A stretch of DNA of 64,000 nucleotides. It comes from Allotamlana fucoidanivorans. GTDB lineage: Bacteria; Bacteroidota; Bacteroidia; Flavobacteriales; Flavobacteriaceae. The stretch is taken from contig NZ_VDCS01000009.1 in NCBI RefSeq assembly GCF_006265225.1, forward strand, positions 62,001 through 126,000, in the 5' to 3' direction. A model generated the notes under the pieces. The model had not been told where the DNA came from. It made no database searches and worked only from the letters and a program-made list of their open reading frames with translations. Each line of letters opens with the position of its first letter. Position 1 is the stretch's first letter. The translations under genes were made by a program, and so were the position numbers. Positions 39,369 to 47,947 of the stretch are shown here, in pieces.

Positions 39369-40100
39369 ATGAAAAAAATCTCTATTTTAACTCTTTTTGT
39401 AATAAGTTTTATTACATTTTATAGTTGTGACGAAGACCTTAATGAAAAGTCATTTGACTATACCACTCTAGAGTCGTCATTTGAAGTCGGTGTTGATCCT
39501 ACAGGTACCCTTGAGCAAGATGTAAGGGTTTTTGCCACATCTACCTCTAGCAGTGACAGAACTTATAATATAACTGTTATTGAAGAAGAAACAAATGCTC
39601 CTGCAACAGCGTACAATGTACCTGCTACTGTGGTAATTCCTGCTAATTCAACAGTGGGCACATTTAAAGTAACCGCCGTTGGAGAAAACATTGACCCTGC
39701 TAATGGTAACACATTAACATTACAAATTTCTTCTGATTATGCAGGTTTTATTGGTAACTCTACAACACTTCTTTTAACCCAAGTTTGTCCTTACCCAGAT
39801 ACTTTCTTGAATATTGTATTTGATGGATACGGAAGTGAGTGTACATGGGACATTAAGGATAGTGATGGCGCTGTTTTATTCTCTGGTGGTCCTTATGCAG
39901 ATGGGGATCCTGGAATTTCTGCTAAATTTTGCTTATCCCCAGGAACTTATGAATTCACTATTAATGATGTATATGGCGATGGTCTTTCTTATCCTGAAGA
40001 TGGAAGTGCTACTATCACTCAAAATGGTTCAGACTTAGTTTCTATTGTTGGTGATTTTGGATACACGGCATCTGAATCTTTTACCGTAACAGACAATTAG
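39369..40100 (+). CDS. Lipoprotein with Calx-beta/DUF4843-like and C-terminal beta-sandwich domains
   Basis: 243 residues, lipobox FITFYSC (Cys about 20). Residues about 30-140 look like a beta-sandwich (ATAYNVPATVVIPANSTVGT, LTLQISSDYAG). From about 145 a second domain reads like the C-terminal beta domains attached to secreted Bacteroidetes proteases: TWDIKDSDGAVLFSGGPYAD, then LSPGTYEFTINDVYGDGLSY. It is the last gene of the second SusC/D operon, where surface glycan- or ligand-binding lipoproteins are usual; binding is inferred. Confidence 0.7.
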   Translation: MKKISILTLFVISFITFYSCDEDLNEKSFDYTTLESSFEVGVDPTGTLEQDVRVFATSTSSSDRTYNITVIEEETNAPATAYNVPATVVIPANSTVGTFKVTAVGENIDPANGNTLTLQISSDYAGFIGNSTTLLLTQVCPYPDTFLNIVFDGYGSECTWDIKDSDGAVLFSGGPYADGDPGISAKFCLSPGTYEFTINDVYGDGLSYPEDGSATITQNGSDLVSIVGDFGYTASESFTVTDN

Positions 40101-40115
40101 CTTTTTATAACTTTA

Positions 40116-40164
40116 TAAATAATATAAAAAGCCAGAGAATAGCTCTGGCTTTTTATATTATTTA
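40116..40164 (+). terminator. Terminator of the second SusC/SusD operon
   Basis: 22-bp perfect stem with a 5-nt loop (AATAG); core AAAAAGCCAGAG / CTCTGGCTTTTT. A/T flanks make it functional on either strand. Confidence 0.93.
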
Positions 40165-40192
40165 ATTCTTATAAACTTATTAAGCAGTTTAT

Positions 40193-40200
40193 TACCTTTA
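40193..40200 (+). promoter_or_regulatory. -7 box TACCTTTA abutting the rlmB start
   Basis: Seven of eight positions match TAnnTTTG; the ATG begins 4 nt after the box, so a transcript from it would have no leader. The -33 element is not apparent. Confidence 0.4.
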
Positions 40201-40204
40201 CCCC

Positions 40205-40939
40205 ATGCAAGAACACACTCAAATATTCGGTATTAGAGCTATCATTGAAGCTATAAACTCGGGAAAAACTATTGATAAAGTATTTCTTCAAAAAGGGCTT
40301 AAAGGCGATTTATTTTCTGAGCTTGAATCTCTTATTAACAAAAAAGCTATTAATAGGTCTTATGTTCCTGTTGAAAAACTGAATAGGTTGACTTCAAAAA
40401 ATCATCAAGGGGCTGTAGCACAAATAGCCCCAATTACATTTCATGATTTAGAAACTTTAGTTTTAAACGTTATAGAATCTGGAAAAACACCGTTATTCTT
40501 ATTACTAGACCAGTTAAGCGATGTTAGAAATTTTGGCGCTATTATAAGAACTGCCGAGTGCACCGGGGTGGATGGCATTATCATACAAAAAAAAGGTGGG
40601 GCCCCTGTAAACGGTGATACTATAAAAACAAGTGCCGGGGCGGTATTTAAAGTTCCTATTTGTAAGGTTGACCACATAAAAGATGCTGTGTTCTTTATGC
40701 AAGCCTCTGGTATTAAGGTGATTGCTGCTACCGAAAAAACAGACAATACGCTTTATGATGTGTCCTTTACTGAACCCTGCGCCATTGTTATGGGATCAGA
40801 AGGTAGAGGCATAAACCCTTCTATTATAAAAGTGTCTGATGAAAGGGCAAAACTCCCTTTATTAGGTGACATTGAATCTCTTAATGTGTCTGTAGCCTGT
40901 GGCGCTTTTCTTTACGAAGTTATTAGGCAACGCCGTTAG
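40205..40939 (+). CDS. rlmB: 23S rRNA (guanosine-2'-O-)-methyltransferase RlmB (TrmH/SpoU family)
   Basis: 244 residues. The N-terminal substrate-binding domain (IFGIRAIIEAINSGKTIDKV) is followed by a SPOUT catalytic domain with the trefoil-knot motifs LLLDQLSDVRNFGAIIRTAE, IVMGSEGRGINP and ESLNVSVACGAFLYEV. It uses SAM to 2'-O-methylate a guanosine in 23S rRNA; TrmH-family paralogues are hard to separate by eye, but length and motifs fit RlmB. It converges with the rhomboid gene, stops overlapping by 4 bp. Confidence 0.9.
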   Translation: MQEHTQIFGIRAIIEAINSGKTIDKVFLQKGLKGDLFSELESLINKKAINRSYVPVEKLNRLTSKNHQGAVAQIAPITFHDLETLVLNVIESGKTPLFLLLDQLSDVRNFGAIIRTAECTGVDGIIIQKKGGAPVNGDTIKTSAGAVFKVPICKVDHIKDAVFFMQASGIKVIAATEKTDNTLYDVSFTEPCAIVMGSEGRGINPSIIKVSDERAKLPLLGDIESLNVSVACGAFLYEVIRQRR

Positions 40940-41694
40940 TCTTCTTTATTGTCCTTGAAGATATAATTAATGGTTGTTTGGTCTTGTTGTTCTTCAACGT
41001 GATCAATAAAATTTCCATTTTCATCAAAGTGTTTTAAAAACGGATCGTTTGCTTCATCAAAATCTGGATGCTCCCATTCAAACTTCTTTGGCTTAGCAAT
41101 TGTCTTTCTAAATACTAAAGAAAAAATGAATCCTGTAATCAATCCCGCTAAATGTCCTTCCCACGAAATACCTTCCTCAATGGGCATCGTATACCAAATC
41201 ATACTTCCATAAAGAAAAACTACCAATAATGACAAAGCTATTAACCTATAATGTTTGGCGAACACACCTTTAAAAAATGTAAAACTCACCAGCACATATA
41301 TAAGGCCACTCGCACCAATATGATAAGAAGGTCGGCCAATACACCAAGTCATGAATCCTGAAATTAAAATACCAAGAATCAAAACTTTCCAAGCTATGTG
41401 CCTATAGAAATAAAACAAAGCCGTTGAGAGCACAAACAATGGTATAGTATTATGGTATAAATGCTGTAAACTACCATGGATAAAAGGACTTAGCACAACA
41501 CCTCTTAACCCTTTTACGGTTAAAGGATAAATGCCATACTTATTAAAATTGCTTCCAAAACGAACTTCTACCCAAAAAACAATCCATATAGTTAACACAA
41601 AAAAGATTGGATAGGCAATAACACCCGTTGAAAATTGAAAATGATTCTTTGTTCCCATCTTCATAAAGGTAACAAATAGCAAACCAATAAACAT
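40936..41694 (-). CDS. Rhomboid family intramembrane serine protease
   Basis: 252-residue inner-membrane protein with about six helices. The family signatures are HGSLQHLYHNTIPLFVLSTA, the catalytic Ser in SYHIGASGLIYVL, and the catalytic His in SWEGHLAGLITGF. A cytoplasmic acidic tail of about 60 residues (EHPDFDEANDPFLKHFDENG) ends the protein. It would cleave transmembrane substrates, unknown here. A second ATG (MGTKNHF, 13th codon) is a possible start. Confidence 0.88.
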   Translation of the reverse strand: MFIGLLFVTFMKMGTKNHFQFSTGVIAYPIFFVLTIWIVFWVEVRFGSNFNKYGIYPLTVKGLRGVVLSPFIHGSLQHLYHNTIPLFVLSTALFYFYRHIAWKVLILGILISGFMTWCIGRPSYHIGASGLIYVLVSFTFFKGVFAKHYRLIALSLLVVFLYGSMIWYTMPIEEGISWEGHLAGLITGFIFSLVFRKTIAKPKKFEWEHPDFDEANDPFLKHFDENGNFIDHVEEQQDQTTINYIFKDNKED

Positions 41695-41756
41695 TTCAAT
41701 GCTATATTGGCAGCTTATTTTATTCTCTATGCACGCTTTACATATGTAAAAATGGT

Positions 41757-41764
41757 TAATTTTA
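41757..41764 (+). promoter_or_regulatory. -7 box TAATTTTA just before the rarA start
   Basis: Seven of eight positions match TAnnTTTG, 5 nt before the chosen ATG at 41770, again implying a leaderless transcript. No clear -33 element. Confidence 0.35.
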
Positions 41765-41769
41765 CAGTT

Positions 41770-43053
41770 ATGAATGGCAATGAACCTTTAGCAGAACGTT
41801 TACGACCTAAACATCTTAGCGACTATGTAAGTCAAACACATCTTGTGGGTAAGAAAGGTGCGCTAGGTCAACATATTTCTAAGGGATTAATTCCTTCAAT
41901 GATTCTTTGGGGACCTCCAGGAACTGGCAAAACTACATTGGCAAATATTATTGCCACAGAATCAGGTAGACCGTTCTACACTTTAAGCGCCATAAATTCT
42001 GGGGTTAAAGATGTTAGGGATGTTATAGAAAAAGCCAAGCAAAGTGGTGGTTTATTTACCACAAAGAACCCTATTTTGTTTATTGACGAGATTCATCGTT
42101 TCAGTAAATCTCAGCAGGATTCATTGCTACAAGCTGTTGAAAAAGGTTGGATAACCTTAATAGGTGCTACTACTGAAAACCCCAGTTTTGAGGTTATTTC
42201 AGCACTTTTATCAAGATGTCAGGTTTATATTCTGAATGCTTTTAGTAAAGAAGATTTAGAAATGCTTTTGAAAAGAGCCATTGAGCAAGATACGCTACTT
42301 TCAAAAAAAAACATTCAACTTAAAGAAACCAAAGCGCTTCTCAAATTATCTGGTGGTGATGCTAGAAAACTTTTAAATATATTCGAACTAATTGTTAACG
42401 CTTTCCCTTCAGATAACATTGAAATTACCGACGCTATTGTTCTTGAAAAAATTCAAAATAATACCGTAAGATATGATAAAACAGGTGAGCAACATTATGA
42501 TATCATTTCGGCATTTATAAAGTCCATTAGAGGGAGTGACCCAAATGGTGCTGTATATTGGTTAGCGCGCATGATTGAAGGCGGTGAAGATGTAAAATTT
42601 ATAGCTAGGCGATTACTTATTTCGGCTAGTGAGGATATTGGAAATGCCAACCCCACTGCTCTAGTCATTGCTAATAACACCTTTCAGGCAGTATCAACAA
42701 TTGGTTTTCCAGAATCACGAATTATTTTGAGTCAATGTGCCACATACTTAGCCTGTTCTCCCAAAAGTAACGCTGCCTATGCCGCCATTGGCAAAGCGCA
42801 ACAATTAGTAAAACAAACAGGAGATTTAAGTGTTCCTCTTGATATTAGAAATGCACCCACAAAACTTATGAAAGAATTGGGATATGGCGAACACTACAAA
42901 TATGCTCACAACTACGAAAACAATTTTGCAGCACAAGAATTCTTGCCTGAAGAAATTAAAAACACCAAACTTTATGACCCTGGAACTAATGGCAGAGAGC
43001 AAGCTCAAAAAGAATTTTTAAAGCAACGCTGGAAAGACAAGTATAATTACTAA
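41770..43053 (+). CDS. rarA: Replication-associated recombination protein A (AAA+ ATPase, MgsA/RarA)
   Basis: 427-residue clamp-loader-like AAA+ ATPase acting at stalled replication forks. It shows Walker A GPPGTGKTTLANIIA, Walker B ILFIDEIHRFSKSQQD, sensor 1 IGATTENPSFEV and the RarA C-terminal tetramerisation domain (KSIRGSDPNGAVYWLARMIE, YPEL-like end DPGTNGREQAQKEFLKQRWK). The ATG at 41770 (MNGNEPLAERLRPKHL) matches the family start; an ATG at 41707 would add 21 unrelated residues. It converges with the 290-residue secreted protein gene, stops overlapping by 4 bp. Confidence 0.93.
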   Translation: MNGNEPLAERLRPKHLSDYVSQTHLVGKKGALGQHISKGLIPSMILWGPPGTGKTTLANIIATESGRPFYTLSAINSGVKDVRDVIEKAKQSGGLFTTKNPILFIDEIHRFSKSQQDSLLQAVEKGWITLIGATTENPSFEVISALLSRCQVYILNAFSKEDLEMLLKRAIEQDTLLSKKNIQLKETKALLKLSGGDARKLLNIFELIVNAFPSDNIEITDAIVLEKIQNNTVRYDKTGEQHYDIISAFIKSIRGSDPNGAVYWLARMIEGGEDVKFIARRLLISASEDIGNANPTALVIANNTFQAVSTIGFPESRIILSQCATYLACSPKSNAAYAAIGKAQQLVKQTGDLSVPLDIRNAPTKLMKELGYGEHYKYAHNYENNFAAQEFLPEEIKNTKLYDPGTNGREQAQKEFLKQRWKDKYNY

Positions 43054-43922
43054 AAAAACTTAATAGTTAACTTTTGTTGCTTTAACGTATTATTTTCGTA
43101 ATACTCCACCACCCAATGTTCATCCTGCTTAAAAACAATGGCACTTTTATTCTCCACAAGAAATACATTATCCAAATGAGTTTGCTTTAGCTTGTACACC
43201 ACTTTAGGTGTACTGTCTACTAGCTGATAACCGTTTTCAATTTTTTGTGCATACAACACGCCCGATAATACTTTATTCACATGGCCTGCTGATTCTGGTG
43301 CCTTTGAAGAAGTGTTTGCAGCTTCTAAAGCTACTACTGATGCTCCTACTACTGCTGGTTTATTTATTTCTTGCTTATTTTTTAATGTTTCTATTTCTTG
43401 TTTTAAGGCTTTCACCTCTTCAGAATCATTAGTTGAAGCAGAAACTGGTGCATCCGTTCCCATAACTACCTTATCATTTACAGGCTCATACTTATAATTT
43501 AGCGCTTCAATGGAATTAAAAGCATGTCTTAACGCTTCATTATAAGCTTTTTTAAACTCTTTCTCCCTGCTATCGCCAATTTCTGAGGTATAAACAACCC
43601 GTTCATTACAGTCTTTTAAAATCACCGTAAGCTTAGTTTTAAACATACCTGAATCTTTATTAACATCTGTTTTAAGCGCTAAACACCGATTGAAATTTAA
43701 ATCTTCAGGGTACTCGCCGCCTTCCATGATAGCTTCAAACCCATATTTGTTGAACAAAAATTTTGTAAGTGAATTGAGTTGGTATTGATCTTTTTCTTTT
43801 AAAAAATCGAACTTATTAGGCACGATAACGTATTTATAGTTATTTATACTTTTTTGAGCAAACATCACACCTGCCATGAAACACATCAAAACCACAGTAA
43901 AAAATCTTGTTTTCATTTTCAT
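43050..43922 (-). CDS. Secreted protein of unknown function
   Basis: 290 residues with a Sec signal peptide (MKMKTRFFTVVLMCFMAGVM, cleavage after MFAQ). The segment to about residue 150 looks like one folded domain (YVIVPNKFDFLKEKDQYQLN, then LNFNRCLALKTDVN and LTVILKDCNERVVY). A short coiled coil (EEVKALKQEIETLKNKQE) and a beta-rich C-terminal domain follow. No known motif was recognised. It is the last gene of the five-gene minus-strand run, overlapping the DUF5723-type gene by 4 bp (ATGA type). Confidence 0.7.
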   Translation of the reverse strand: MKMKTRFFTVVLMCFMAGVMFAQKSINNYKYVIVPNKFDFLKEKDQYQLNSLTKFLFNKYGFEAIMEGGEYPEDLNFNRCLALKTDVNKDSGMFKTKLTVILKDCNERVVYTSEIGDSREKEFKKAYNEALRHAFNSIEALNYKYEPVNDKVVMGTDAPVSASTNDSEEVKALKQEIETLKNKQEINKPAVVGASVVALEAANTSSKAPESAGHVNKVLSGVLYAQKIENGYQLVDSTPKVVYKLKQTHLDNVFLVENKSAIVFKQDEHWVVEYYENNTLKQQKLTIKFF

Positions 43923-45328
43923 TTAAATATATAATTGAACCCTAATTGTAAAGATACAGCTTCTGCATCATAAATATTTTTGTATTCTAAAAAATTATCG
44001 GCCATAAGATAAAAATTAATAGCTCCCCAATGCGCAGAAACTCCCATTCCGATATTGGAAAATGAATACGAATCTACCGTATAAGTCGCCTTTATTCGTA
44101 ACCATTCAAATAATTTTCTATAATAGTAACTGGTTATTGCTAACTGTGGGCGCCTTGGTCGCTTTATGACATACAACTGTAAACCAACCGCATTTAAATA
44201 TCCTGAGTCCTCTTTTACACAGGTACATTCTTTCTCTGATCGTTTACCAAAAGCATAATTTATAGAGGCATTTAATTTTACTGGACGCCAACTGGTGAAT
44301 TTAGAAGCTGTAGTATCTACCTGAAACAAATCTTCAAAATCTTCTTCTATTTCACTCCAATACGCGTCAGCCGACTGGTTATTGCCAGATTCAGGAAAAA
44401 TAGGATTTACACCTTCAAAAGTATAAACGCCCTCCACTTTGTAATTTTCTATGTCTTTAGAGTGATGAATAAACCCAATATCTAGCAAACTGCCATCAAC
44501 CGACCATTGATTACTAATTTGGTAACTCATCCCTACATCAAAGCCTAACCCTAAATTACCTCCAAAAAACAAGCGTCTTCTTAGCGTTTTCAAATCTTGT
44601 TCCAAGCTAGAATTATCATCATCTAGCAGGTGTGAAATACCTGAGGTTTTTAACTCTAAATTAAGATCGAACACATGATTATATGTATTGTTTTGTCCTT
44701 GTGTTGTAACAAAATACCCTTTATTTCTCTTGGAACTTACAGTCATAACACTAGAGTAAATTTTCCCTCTAAATCCGAACGACATTTTTGAATTCAATGT
44801 TTTATTGTAGCCAACATGTACTACTGATATAACTTCAGCCGTAGCGTTTAAATCACCTGCATCAAAAATCTTATTAATATTATTTTGATTCCCTTCTAAG
44901 GCTAACACGACATAATCTTTAGGAAAATAACCAATAAAATCTAACTCTTGATACAAGCCAAAGCTCAAATATTGATTTTTCTCATAACTAGGTCCCATAG
45001 CTAAACCTCCCGAAAAAACATCAATTTGTTCATTAAAACTAAAAAAATCCTTATTGCTCATGCCATAAATTGCTTTTCTGAACTTGGTATTAAACGCTAC
45101 CCCATTATCTGCAAATAGATCATAAACAGTTGACCCAGTCGTTCCGCTTGAAACGTGAACATGTGACAGCAAAGGCATACCAACGTACCACTTATTAGTT
45201 ATTTTTCCTCCCGGATTAAGCAATAAGGCTTGTGGTATTTCTGAAAAGCCATAAAGTATTTGCTTGTTTTGAGTATAAGATGTCAAGCAAAATAAAATTA
45301 AGCCCCAAAAAGTCAAGTAGTTTTTCAT
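43919..45328 (-). CDS. DUF5723-like outer-membrane barrel protein
   Basis: 469 residues with a signal peptide (MKNYLTFWGLILFCLTSYTQ). The opening LLNPGGKITNKWYVGMPLLS and the alternating aromatic strands throughout resemble the DUF5723 family of Bacteroidetes outer-membrane proteins; the last strand is SLQLGFNYIFK. A Cys pair in ECTCVKEDSG may form a loop disulfide. Function unknown. It overlaps its neighbours on both sides by 4 bp, so expression is coupled. Confidence 0.7.
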   Translation of the reverse strand: MKNYLTFWGLILFCLTSYTQNKQILYGFSEIPQALLLNPGGKITNKWYVGMPLLSHVHVSSGTTGSTVYDLFADNGVAFNTKFRKAIYGMSNKDFFSFNEQIDVFSGGLAMGPSYEKNQYLSFGLYQELDFIGYFPKDYVVLALEGNQNNINKIFDAGDLNATAEVISVVHVGYNKTLNSKMSFGFRGKIYSSVMTVSSKRNKGYFVTTQGQNNTYNHVFDLNLELKTSGISHLLDDDNSSLEQDLKTLRRRLFFGGNLGLGFDVGMSYQISNQWSVDGSLLDIGFIHHSKDIENYKVEGVYTFEGVNPIFPESGNNQSADAYWSEIEEDFEDLFQVDTTASKFTSWRPVKLNASINYAFGKRSEKECTCVKEDSGYLNAVGLQLYVIKRPRRPQLAITSYYYRKLFEWLRIKATYTVDSYSFSNIGMGVSAHWGAINFYLMADNFLEYKNIYDAEAVSLQLGFNYIFK

Positions 45329-45891
45329 TCTGAGACGTCTATTTCAAAATAAAATGATGCAAATGATTTTAACTGAATGCGGCCAGGCGTATGTTCATCA
45401 ATAGGTTGCCCTGCAGCTACTCTTAAGGTAAACATAACTACTTGTGTTTGCTTTAACACCTCAATGTCATCACCTTCAAACACTTCAATATGATGAGATA
45501 CGGTTTCTACAGCATTTCCACTAGCTTCTTGGCTTACCTGAAAGGTATGCAATACTTTTCCTGATATATCAAAAAAATCAATTTGAAGAATAAAACTTCT
45601 ATTGATTGCGTTTTTTGACTCAAAATGAAATTCAGATTTCACCAAATCATCCTGAACAAAGGCATTATTAAAAATATCTACCATAATAAAATCTTGAATC
45701 GCTGAAACCTCCGATCCGTTATCATAAAACGTATTAGCTGGTTCATCAAAAAAAACTAAGCTAGACACCACAGCAGGCGACAAGGTTAAATCATTCAATT
45801 GACTAAAGTTTACATCTTTTGTACAAGACCACCATGTAGTCATAGTAAGAATACACAATAGAAACTTCGAAAAATTGGTATAACTATTCAA
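45325..45891 (-). CDS. Small lipoprotein of unknown function
   Basis: About 188 residues when started at TTG 45891. That start gives MNSYTNFSKFLLCILTMTTW followed by WSC, a compact lipoprotein signal placed 19 bp after the YjjG-type gene; ATG starts upstream would lie inside that gene and bury the signal. The mature part is a beta-rich domain (FHFESKNAINRSFILQIDFF, ending SFASFYFEIDVSE). It ends overlapping the DUF5723-type gene by 4 bp. The start choice is moderately secure, function is not known. Confidence 0.65.
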   Translation of the reverse strand: MNSYTNFSKFLLCILTMTTWWSCTKDVNFSQLNDLTLSPAVVSSLVFFDEPANTFYDNGSEVSAIQDFIMVDIFNNAFVQDDLVKSEFHFESKNAINRSFILQIDFFDISGKVLHTFQVSQEASGNAVETVSHHIEVFEGDDIEVLKQTQVVMFTLRVAAGQPIDEHTPGRIQLKSFASFYFEIDVSE

Positions 45892-45910
45892 GAGACTATA
45901 CTTTAAACTA

Positions 45911-46603
45911 TTACAAAATATCTTTAAGTTGTGACAATGAATTAATTTGAATAATATCCTTACTAATTGATGTATTATGCACATCAAAAAAGATAACATC
46001 CATTCCTATGTTTTGAGCACCCAATATATCGGCCTCAAAACTATCACCAATCATCACACTTTGGTGTCGTTCTGCTTGGGCCTGATGTAAGGCGTAATTA
46101 AAAATTAAAGGATTAGGCTTTTTTACCCCAACCATTTCTGAATTAGTAATCGTTGTGAAATACTTGTAAATGCCTGAGTTGATAAGTTTTTTTTGTTGTA
46201 CTTCTTCAAAGCCATTAGTAATAATATGTAAATTATAATGGGGCGCTAAATACTCTAAAACCTCAAAAGTGTGATCAAATAAATGATTAAACCCTGTTAA
46301 ATGAGCTATATAATCATCTGACAGTTTATAAATAAGTGCCTCTTCAACAGGTGTACCAAGTGCAGAAAACGTATCATTTAATCTGGCATACCGTAGCGCC
46401 TGTTTTTCAATTTTTTCTTCTCTGTATAATTTCCAATAGTAGAGATTGATAGGTTCATAATGACTCAAAAAATCTGTTAAATTGATGTTCATTTGATTGA
46501 GATCAAAAATTTTCTGAAAAGTTAAAGCTGAGTTTTTATCAAAATCCCACAGTGTATGATCTAAATCAAAAAATACATCTGTAACACCTTTAAACCTCAT
46601 CAT
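45911..46603 (-). CDS. YjjG family noncanonical pyrimidine nucleotidase (HAD superfamily)
   Basis: 230-residue HAD phosphatase. Motif I is DVFFDLDHTLWDFDKN (nucleophile Asp), motif II ITNGF, motif III KKPNP, motif IV MIGDSFEADILGAQ. The helical cap between motifs I and II is of the YjjG type, whose members dephosphorylate pyrimidine nucleotides including modified ones (house-cleaning). It overlaps the preceding gene by 14 bp. Confidence 0.85.
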   Translation of the reverse strand: MMRFKGVTDVFFDLDHTLWDFDKNSALTFQKIFDLNQMNINLTDFLSHYEPINLYYWKLYREEKIEKQALRYARLNDTFSALGTPVEEALIYKLSDDYIAHLTGFNHLFDHTFEVLEYLAPHYNLHIITNGFEEVQQKKLINSGIYKYFTTITNSEMVGVKKPNPLIFNYALHQAQAERHQSVMIGDSFEADILGAQNIGMDVIFFDVHNTSISKDIIQINSLSQLKDIL

Positions 46604-47894
46604 CTGCTGAATCTAAAATCATATTAAACAATTCCTTAAAACCAGACCATCTTTGACTATCTCCAAACGTATAATTATGAAAAATAGGCACAAACTCACC
46701 ATTGACCCGTTGAACTTCATTTATAATTTCATTTAAAACCTTCTTTTTATCTAATAAGGACTCATGTTTTAACAAGGCATAATCCATAAGTTGGTAAGGC
46801 ACTATTTTTAAAGGAGTTTGAACTTCATAATCGAGGTCATAAAATAAAAACGGAGAGCAGGATCCTGCTCTAAACCCAATATGATTTACATAACCCATAG
46901 TATAATCTTCATTAATTTCAAGTGTGATTAGATTCCTGTAGGTTTCAGGCAAATTTAATTTTGAAAAAGATTGTCTTGAAGCCTTTAAGTTTGTATTTAA
47001 AATAGCCTCCATCTTTGTTTTTTCCTTTTTTAGCATGTCAGCATCTTCCAAAGCTAAAAATGAAATTTTAAGACCCACTCTACAATAATCAGCCACATGT
47101 TTTATTAACGAAACAAATTTCTTTTTATTGGGATTAACGCCTTTATCAAAGGTTGAAAAATCACCGATTAAAAAGAAAAACAGAAACTTGAATCTTGAAC
47201 TTTTTTGCCTATTAATAATATATTTAAAGGTATCAAAAGGATCATGTTTAAACCCTAATAATACTATAAACCGTTTGTATAAACTTTTAAATTTAAGACG
47301 AGAAAGATCTCCCACTAGGCCTCCAAAGGTTCTCATTAAACCTTTTAATTTATAATGGTACGGACTAGGCACATCAATAATAGGAGTTATTTTATATGAT
47401 CTGTTTGGGAACTCAAAATCGGGAAACTGATCTTGTAACGCTGCCTTAAATTTATAGGCCCAAATATCTACTACTGGTTGATGCAAAAAACCTTCTTTAA
47501 AAGCTAAGCTTTCAGTTGCAGTGAATCTCCCAAACTCATCCTTTACATGTGGCAGATACTCTTCATATCGTGATAACAAATAAAATGATGCCGAGAAAAT
47601 ATCAAAAGGAATAGAACTTTTATCGCCATTGTAAAAAAAGCATTTTGTTTCATCCCACCGTTGCACATGAATTTCTACATCTCCTAAGCCTTGTTCAAAC
47701 AATATATCATGACTCTTAACAAAAAATTCGTTTCCCAATTGCTGTTTGGTGTAAGACATTTTTAGATCCTCGTGTGCAATTAGCTCCTCAATTTTTGTAG
47801 TGAACTCAACTTTTATACCTAGAACTCGGGTGCAAACATGTTTAAACACATAATTGAGTCTTGGCGATATTTTGGAGGTGTAAACTAAAAGCAT
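46590..47894 (-). CDS. Polysaccharide deacetylase-like protein (DUF7033 type)
   Basis: 434 residues, no signal peptide. The segment IPFDIFSASFYLLSRYEEYL and the later PIIDVPSPYHYKLKGLMRTFG, GYVNHIGFRAGSC and FVPIFHNYTFGD match the group of Bacteroidetes proteins labelled polysaccharide deacetylase family. The canonical catalytic His-x3-His of that superfamily is not evident, so activity is uncertain; a role in surface polysaccharide metabolism is inferred. It starts the five-gene run, 53 bp after radC. Confidence 0.6.
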   Translation of the reverse strand: MLLVYTSKISPRLNYVFKHVCTRVLGIKVEFTTKIEELIAHEDLKMSYTKQQLGNEFFVKSHDILFEQGLGDVEIHVQRWDETKCFFYNGDKSSIPFDIFSASFYLLSRYEEYLPHVKDEFGRFTATESLAFKEGFLHQPVVDIWAYKFKAALQDQFPDFEFPNRSYKITPIIDVPSPYHYKLKGLMRTFGGLVGDLSRLKFKSLYKRFIVLLGFKHDPFDTFKYIINRQKSSRFKFLFFFLIGDFSTFDKGVNPNKKKFVSLIKHVADYCRVGLKISFLALEDADMLKKEKTKMEAILNTNLKASRQSFSKLNLPETYRNLITLEINEDYTMGYVNHIGFRAGSCSPFLFYDLDYEVQTPLKIVPYQLMDYALLKHESLLDKKKVLNEIINEVQRVNGEFVPIFHNYTFGDSQRWSGFKELFNMILDSADDEV

Positions 47895-47947
47895 AGTTTA
47901 TAAATATTCTGAACAAGTGTTTCAAGGGTCTATGAAGCTGCTTAAAA

